A stretch of DNA of 10,841 nt from Alphaproteobacteria bacterium (GTDB taxonomy: Bacteria; Pseudomonadota; Alphaproteobacteria; Rickettsiales; UBA8987), in the NCBI GenBank assembly GCA_023269645.1, contig JAHFPR010000049.1, positions 1 through 10,841 on the forward strand. Direction: 5' to 3'. Below the pieces are notes generated by a model. The model did not search any database. It was not told the DNA's origin and saw nothing but the letters and a program-made list of their open reading frames with translations. The translations under genes and the position numbers were made by a program. Shown one piece after another: positions 6,980 to 10,841 of the stretch (the first letter of the stretch is position 1; every line of letters starts with the position of its first letter).

Positions 6980-7042
6980 AGAGTTCGGAGTTCGGAATCT
7001 TTTTACTGAACTCTGAACTCTGAACTCTGAACTCCGAACTCT
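6980..7042. repeat. 7-bp tandem repeats with an inverted partner
   Basis: From 7006, CTGAACT occurs four times in tandem, then CCGAACT once (to 7040). The opposite orientation appears at 6981-6995 as two units, GAGTTCGGAGTTCGG. The outer arms 6980-6995 and 7027-7042 are complementary at 15 of 16 positions, and the odd pair is a possible G-U, so transcripts could fold into a long hairpin. The repeat encodes the last residues of the glycosyltransferase and fills the gap to the J-like gene. It is different in composition from its neighbours and looks like an inserted or expanded element. A terminator role is possible but not shown. Confidence 0.85.
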
Positions 7043-7977
7043 AACTGAGGCGGGGCAATGCGGATATTCCTTGCGCGGAGGCCGTCCCACACGCCCTGGA
7101 TAATAATTGCGGCCTTGGTGATTTTCTGCTCCTCGAACAGCAGGATGAGCAGGTATTCATACACGGAGGCCATGAAATTATAGAGCGTGCACGCCAGCGG
7201 AACCCTGGTGACATAGAGCCGCCAGAAAATCGTGCGGTTGCGGGCGTTGGTATAGCGGCGGCTGGCCGGGTGGTTGGTGGTGATGAAGCTGCGCCCGAAC
7301 ATCCGGTGCGTGGTCATGCGCCCCAGGTTATGGTTCAGCCGAGCAGCACTCACCGCCATGATGATCCACCCGCCGAGAATCATCCGCAGGCAGAATTCCC
7401 AATCAATGTAATCAATGAAAAAATCCTCGCGCATCAGGCCGATCCGCTCGAACACGCGGCGGCGGATGAGGCTGCCCGAAGCCATCACGCACAGTACGCC
7501 GTTGAGGTATTCATGCTCGCGCAACTCCTTGCGCTGGAAGAAAATCTTTCCGCGCGGCAGCAGGCAGCGGTAATTTTTCTCGCCGTTCGCATCCACGATC
7601 AGCGGCGCGCAGATGCCTATGCGCTCCCGCTCCGGATTATGTTCGTAGGCGCGCCACATCGCCGCGATCATATCCGGTTCCGCGCGGGAGTCGTCGTCGA
7701 GCAGCAGCATCCACTCCGCACCCTCATGGCAGGCGAGGCGGATGCCGATATTCTGTGCCGCGCCGAGGCCGACATTCCGCCCGTTATAGAGGAGCTTCAC
7801 GTTGGTATGTTCGGGAACAAGCCGCTGGAGGAATTCGTTAGAGGCCTGTTCCGTGCTGTTATCCACGATGACCACCGCATCCACCTGCGGCGAGATGGCC
7901 GCCAGGTTGGCGCGAAATTCCTCCCCGCAATTATAGGTGACGATAATGGCAGCGATTTTTCCGAATCCGTGGGACAC
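7003..7977 (-). CDS. Family 2 glycosyltransferase (rhamnosyltransferase-like)
   Basis: This 324-residue protein has a GT-A fold: AAIIVTYNCGEEFRANL (9-25), VIVDNS (36-41), NVGLGAAQNIGI (68-79), the metal-binding LLLDDDS (91-97), MASGSLIRR (165-173) and the acceptor-side FFIDYIDWEFCLR (186-198). The pattern resembles rhamnosyltransferases of the RfbF/WbbL type, which add sugars to cell-surface glycans at the inner membrane. The donor sugar cannot be told from sequence. The start is GTG at 7977, one codon after the TAG of the upstream gene and in the same frame; an alternative downstream ATG would cut the conserved beta strand. The last dozen residues (EFGVQSSEFRVQ) are encoded by the heptamer repeat and show a seven-residue periodicity, so the native C-terminus has probably been altered. 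A hydrophobic segment lies near residues 258-282. Confidence 0.88.
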   Translation of the reverse strand: MSHGFGKIAAIIVTYNCGEEFRANLAAISPQVDAVVIVDNSTEQASNEFLQRLVPEHTNVKLLYNGRNVGLGAAQNIGIRLACHEGAEWMLLLDDDSRAEPDMIAAMWRAYEHNPERERIGICAPLIVDANGEKNYRCLLPRGKIFFQRKELREHEYLNGVLCVMASGSLIRRRVFERIGLMREDFFIDYIDWEFCLRMILGGWIIMAVSAARLNHNLGRMTTHRMFGRSFITTNHPASRRYTNARNRTIFWRLYVTRVPLACTLYNFMASVYEYLLILLFEEQKITKAAIIIQGVWDGLRARNIRIAPPQLEFGVQSSEFRVQ

Positions 7978-7980
7978 GCG

Positions 7981-8490
7981 CTAACGGCCTCGCTGCGTTG
8001 CCTGCCCCGCCACTTCCCGACGTTTCGCCTCCACCGCGCCCACGATCGCGCTGCGCAGGCTTTTCGCGGCGTTGCGCCATTCCTGCGCTTCGTGAAACTC
8101 CGAGCTTCTTTCATGATCCTTCGGGCTTGCCTGCTTGGCAGCTTCCGCAAGCTGTTTGTGGCGGGCGCGCTCCTGCTCATAATGCTCCAGGGAATCCAGT
8201 GCCGTGGCGACATCCACGCGCTTGCCCGCTTTATCGGTAACGCGCGCGGAAGCATCGGCCAACAGCGCGTCCATCGCCCTGCCCACTTCATCCTCGCGTT
8301 CATTCTCCGCACGGTTGCCCGCCTTATGAACATGGGGCAGATAACTATCGTGCGTTTCCGCATAGCGATCCCCCACTTTCGCAGAAGGCGACAGATTCAG
8401 CGGAGCCTGCCGCAGCAGTTTCTCAAGCCGCTTTCTGGTATCGGGGTGCGGCAGGCGTTCGGCGAAATTCACAGGTGCTTCATTTGTCAT
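7981..8490 (-). CDS. Unknown charged helical protein, 169 aa
   Basis: I do not recognise a family. The protein is soluble-looking, very rich in Arg, Glu, Lys and Ala, and without a signal peptide or membrane segment. It opens with NFAERLPHPDTRKRLEKLLR. Residues about 90-160 look like a long helix or coiled coil (ALDSLEHYEQERARHKQLAE and EAQEWRNAAKSLR). The start is well supported: GGGAGGT sits 4 nt before the ATG at 8490 and overlaps the TAG of the acyl-CoA dehydrogenase, so the genes are coupled. Its own TAG is followed by one codon and then the GTG of the glycosyltransferase in the same frame. Overlapping frames on both strands are longer in places, but the ribosome site, tight spacing and plausible composition favour this one. 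Confidence 0.65.
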   Translation of the reverse strand: MTNEAPVNFAERLPHPDTRKRLEKLLRQAPLNLSPSAKVGDRYAETHDSYLPHVHKAGNRAENEREDEVGRAMDALLADASARVTDKAGKRVDVATALDSLEHYEQERARHKQLAEAAKQASPKDHERSSEFHEAQEWRNAAKSLRSAIVGAVEAKRREVAGQATQRGR

Positions 8491-8500
8491 ACTTACCTCC

Positions 8501-10282
8501 CTACATCACCACATCCGGCATGGCAAGCGGCTTCATGCCCGCGCTGATCTTCGCAAGCAGGCTGAAATGCTCCGGCAGTATTTTGTTGAGGAAAAACCGC
8601 GCGGTGGCGAGCTTGCCCTCGTAAAATTCCTTTTCCGTAGTTCCGCCCGCAAGCTGCGCGAGGGCGATTTTCGCCGTGCGCGCCCAGATATAACCCAGCA
8701 CCACGTGGCCGAACATCCGCGCGTAATCCACCGATGCGCCCGCCGCTTCGTCCGGATTCCCCAGCCCCTGCATGGCCACCCACATACTCGCCTGCTGGAG
8801 GGATTTTATCCCCTGGTAAAGCGGCTTGGTGAACTCGGCCATCGCCTTATCGTCGCGGTTAGCCTCGATGAATTCCGTCACCGGATGGAAGAAGCTGCGC
8901 AGATACCGCCCGGTATATTTCGGCAGTTTCCGCCCGACGAGATCGAGTGCCTGAATGCCGTTCGTGCCTTCGTAAATCTGGGTGATGCGGCAATCGCGGA
9001 GAAGCTGCTCCATGCCGTAATCGCGGATGAAGCCGTAGCCGCCGAGTACCTGCATCCCCAGGCTCGCGCATTCCGTGCCCGCATCGGTGAGGTAGCCCTT
9101 TACGATGGGTGTGATGAGCTGCACGAAATCATCTGCGCGGGTTTTTTCCGTTTCGTCCGCAGAGCGGCGGCGAATATCCATGTTCAACGCAGCCCACATG
9201 GCGAGCACACGGCAGCCCTCAGTCAGCGCGCGCTGGGTCAGCAGCATCCGCCGCACGTCCGGATGCACGGTGATCGGATCGGCCTTTTTATCCGGAAACT
9301 TTGCGCCTTTCATGTTGCGCCCCTGCGGGCGTTCCTTCGCGTAGGCCAGCGCGCCCTGCGCCGCCGCTTCCGCAATCCCCAGCCCCTGCACCCCGACGAG
9401 AATCCGCGCTTCGTTCATCATGGTTAACATGGCACGCAAGCCCTTATGTTTTTCGCCCACCAGAAAGCCTGTTGCACCGTCGTAATTCATGACGCAGGTG
9501 GGCGAGGCGTGGATGCCCATTTTATGCTCGATGGAAGCGCAGGTCACCTTGTTCCGCGCGCCGAGGCTCCCATCCGCATTCACCATGAATTTCGGCACGA
9601 CGAACAGCGAAATCCCCTTCACCCCCTCCGGCGCATCCGGCAGTTTCGCCAGCACCAGATGGATGATGTTCTCGCTCGCGTCATGCTCGCCGAAGGAGAT
9701 GAATATTTTGGTTCCCGTGATGGCGTGGCTGCCATCGCTGTTCGGCTCCGCGCGGGTGGTGATAAGGCCGAGATCGGTTCCCGCCTGCGGCTCGGTGAGG
9801 CACATCACCCCGCTCCACGTTCCCGCGATCATCTTCGGCATATAGTTGCGCTTCATCTCCCCGGAGGCGTTCAATTCCAGTGCCGAAACCGCGCCGTGCG
9901 TCAGCCCCGGCAGCAGCCCGAAGGAAAGATTGGTGGAGCAGATCATCTCCGTCAGCGGCATATTGAGCACGGCGGGGAGGTTCTGCCCGCCATATTCCGT
10001 GGGGAACGTGAACGCACCCCAGCCGCTTTCCACATATGTTTTATAGGCGGAAACAAAGCCCTCCGGCAGCGTCACCGCGCCGCCCTTGAAGCCAAGCCCC
10101 TGCGCGTCGCCCGGCTGGTTGAGCGGCAGCAGCACCTCCTCCGCGAAGCGCGCGCCCTCCTCCAGAATCGGATCCACGATGGATAAATCCTCGAAGCCGG
10201 GAAGCGTGGAATATTTCCCAAGCTCCAGCCATTCATTGAGCACGAACTGATAATCGCGGATGGGGGCTTTATAGCTGGGCAT
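8501..10282 (-). CDS. Acyl-CoA dehydrogenase, DmdC/FadE-like with C-terminal extension
   Basis: This 593-residue FAD-dependent acyl-CoA dehydrogenase introduces a double bond at C2-C3 of an acyl-CoA thioester and passes electrons to ETF. Domain order is a short N-terminal ACAD segment (1-40), the helical N domain (about 45-155), the beta domain with CLTEPQAGTDLG (161-172) and TGTKIFIS (189-196), the C-terminal helical domain (280-450) with LGGYGFIRDYGMEQLLRD (413-430), and a C-terminal extension (about 465-590). The catalytic glutamate is in IYEGTNGIQA (E438). The large size and this glutamate position match the group that includes 3-methylmercaptopropionyl-CoA dehydrogenase and long-chain FadE-type enzymes; substrate cannot be assigned, and no other dmd gene is visible. 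AGAGGAA lies a few bases before the ATG, fixing the start. The upstream 170-aa gene ends 9 nt before it and the 169-aa gene starts 10 nt after its stop, so an operon is likely. Confidence 0.93.
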   Translation of the reverse strand: MPSYKAPIRDYQFVLNEWLELGKYSTLPGFEDLSIVDPILEEGARFAEEVLLPLNQPGDAQGLGFKGGAVTLPEGFVSAYKTYVESGWGAFTFPTEYGGQNLPAVLNMPLTEMICSTNLSFGLLPGLTHGAVSALELNASGEMKRNYMPKMIAGTWSGVMCLTEPQAGTDLGLITTRAEPNSDGSHAITGTKIFISFGEHDASENIIHLVLAKLPDAPEGVKGISLFVVPKFMVNADGSLGARNKVTCASIEHKMGIHASPTCVMNYDGATGFLVGEKHKGLRAMLTMMNEARILVGVQGLGIAEAAAQGALAYAKERPQGRNMKGAKFPDKKADPITVHPDVRRMLLTQRALTEGCRVLAMWAALNMDIRRRSADETEKTRADDFVQLITPIVKGYLTDAGTECASLGMQVLGGYGFIRDYGMEQLLRDCRITQIYEGTNGIQALDLVGRKLPKYTGRYLRSFFHPVTEFIEANRDDKAMAEFTKPLYQGIKSLQQASMWVAMQGLGNPDEAAGASVDYARMFGHVVLGYIWARTAKIALAQLAGGTTEKEFYEGKLATARFFLNKILPEHFSLLAKISAGMKPLAMPDVVM

Positions 10283-10291
10283 GGTTTCCTC

Positions 10292-10804
10292 TCACCGTTG
10301 TTTCGAGCGTTTAGCGCGTGCCGTTTTCAAATCCGAGAGGGCAAGCTCCCGGTCGTCGGTGACGGCAAGAAGCTGCGCGTCGGAAAGCGGCCTGGTTATT
10401 TCCCTTCTATCCATAACGCCGGGCGGCAGTGCCATCTCCTCAATCGCGCGGATGTCCGACTTGAATCGCGCCATCGTCGAAAAACTGACAGGCTTTCCCC
10501 CTGCCACTTCATCCGCCATATCCTGGGTAGCCAGCATGGCATCCATAACCCTGGCCACCATTGCTTCATGCCCTCTTGTCATACCCGGAAGACCTTCCAT
10601 ATCTTGCGCCGTGATAGGGCTGTCGTCGTTGCGATCCTTCGATTTGGAAAACCTCTCAATGGCCTGCGTTTCAAAATCCAGTGCGACTGTCGGGCTATCC
10701 GTCCCCAGTGCCGCCATCAACGCTTCCGCCATGAATTCAGTGGCCACGCTCATATTGGTGGCGTGTACAGGGGTCATCTCCAGAGGCCATCTTTTGCTTG
10801 CCAT
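10292..10804 (-). CDS. Unknown protein, 170 aa
   Basis: No family is recognised. The protein is rich in Met, Ala and Asp, predicted soluble and mostly helical, with a basic tail (LKTARAKRSKQR). No signal peptide, membrane segment or catalytic motif is visible. The ATG at 10804 is 3 nt after the TAG of an upstream gene, without a strong Shine-Dalgarno motif (GGGGAATTAGGGT precedes it), so coupling is likely. It ends 9 nt before the acyl-CoA dehydrogenase start and in the same frame. The opposite-strand frame at 10281-10811 has a similar length, so the choice rests on operon spacing and strand continuity. It is not visibly similar to the 169-aa unknown protein on the other side of the dehydrogenase. 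Confidence 0.6.
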   Translation of the reverse strand: MASKRWPLEMTPVHATNMSVATEFMAEALMAALGTDSPTVALDFETQAIERFSKSKDRNDDSPITAQDMEGLPGMTRGHEAMVARVMDAMLATQDMADEVAGGKPVSFSTMARFKSDIRAIEEMALPPGVMDRREITRPLSDAQLLAVTDDRELALSDLKTARAKRSKQR

Positions 10805-10807
10805 ACC

Positions 10808-10841
10808 CTAATTCCCCAGCTTCTTGCGCAATTCGTCGAGG
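10808..10841 (-). CDS. 3' end of an upstream gene, C-terminal 10 residues
   Basis: The minus strand reads LDELRKKLGN and then TAG (10810-10808), 3 nt before the ATG of the 170-aa gene. This is most simply the end of a protein whose body lies beyond the window. The fragment is too short to identify. Its strand and tight spacing suggest the minus-strand operon starts further right. Confidence 0.4.
   Translation of the reverse strand, partial: LDELRKKLGN

Noticed and set aside
7270..8547. 425-codon plus-strand open frame opposite the glycosyltransferase and the 169-aa gene
   Set aside because: It is antisense to a clear glycosyltransferase and to a gene with a strong ribosome site; composition is shadow-like.
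8567..10186. Plus-strand open frames opposite the acyl-CoA dehydrogenase
   Set aside because: They are antisense to a fully recognisable 593-residue enzyme.

Overview
The window looks like a chromosomal segment of a GC-rich alphaproteobacterium. I infer this from the short ornithine decarboxylase type, the DmdC-like 593-residue acyl-CoA dehydrogenase, and a remnant of the J-domain protein family typical of Alphaproteobacteria. The order or genus cannot be fixed from sequence alone. No tRNA, rRNA, CRISPR array, insertion sequence or phage gene is visible. Nearly all sequence is coding. The many long antisense reading frames are GC-driven shadows.

Left part (1-3037) is a polyamine cassette. 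The 3' half of a carboxy(nor)spermidine dehydrogenase overlaps a carboxy(nor)spermidine decarboxylase (nspC) by 4 nt. A convergent type III PLP ornithine/lysine-type decarboxylase follows. Together they could make putrescine from ornithine and extend it with aspartate semialdehyde to spermidine, the route independent of S-adenosylmethionine decarboxylase.

The middle part (3038-6616) starts with an AT-rich 233-nt divergent intergenic region. It holds a candidate promoter, two possible hairpins or dyads, and a 25-codon ORF with a lipobox-like end whose stop overlaps the next start. Then come a SulP-family anion transporter with a STAS domain and, 4 nt later, a polytopic DUF2079 membrane protein.

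The right part (6652-10841) is a minus-strand run, probably one operon. In transcription order it holds: the last codons of an unknown gene; an unknown 170-aa protein; a DmdC/FadE-like acyl-CoA dehydrogenase; an unknown charged 169-aa protein; a family 2 glycosyltransferase; and a 92-aa protein that matches only the N-terminal Cys/His part of alphaproteobacterial J-domain proteins. A 7-bp tandem repeat with an inverted partner lies between the glycosyltransferase and the J-like remnant, and it encodes the glycosyltransferase C-terminal tail.

I see no clear new defence or mobile system. The most unusual points are the J-less J-protein next to the heptamer repeat, the leader ORF upstream of sulP, and the single in-frame TAG that separates the 169-aa protein from the glycosyltransferase.
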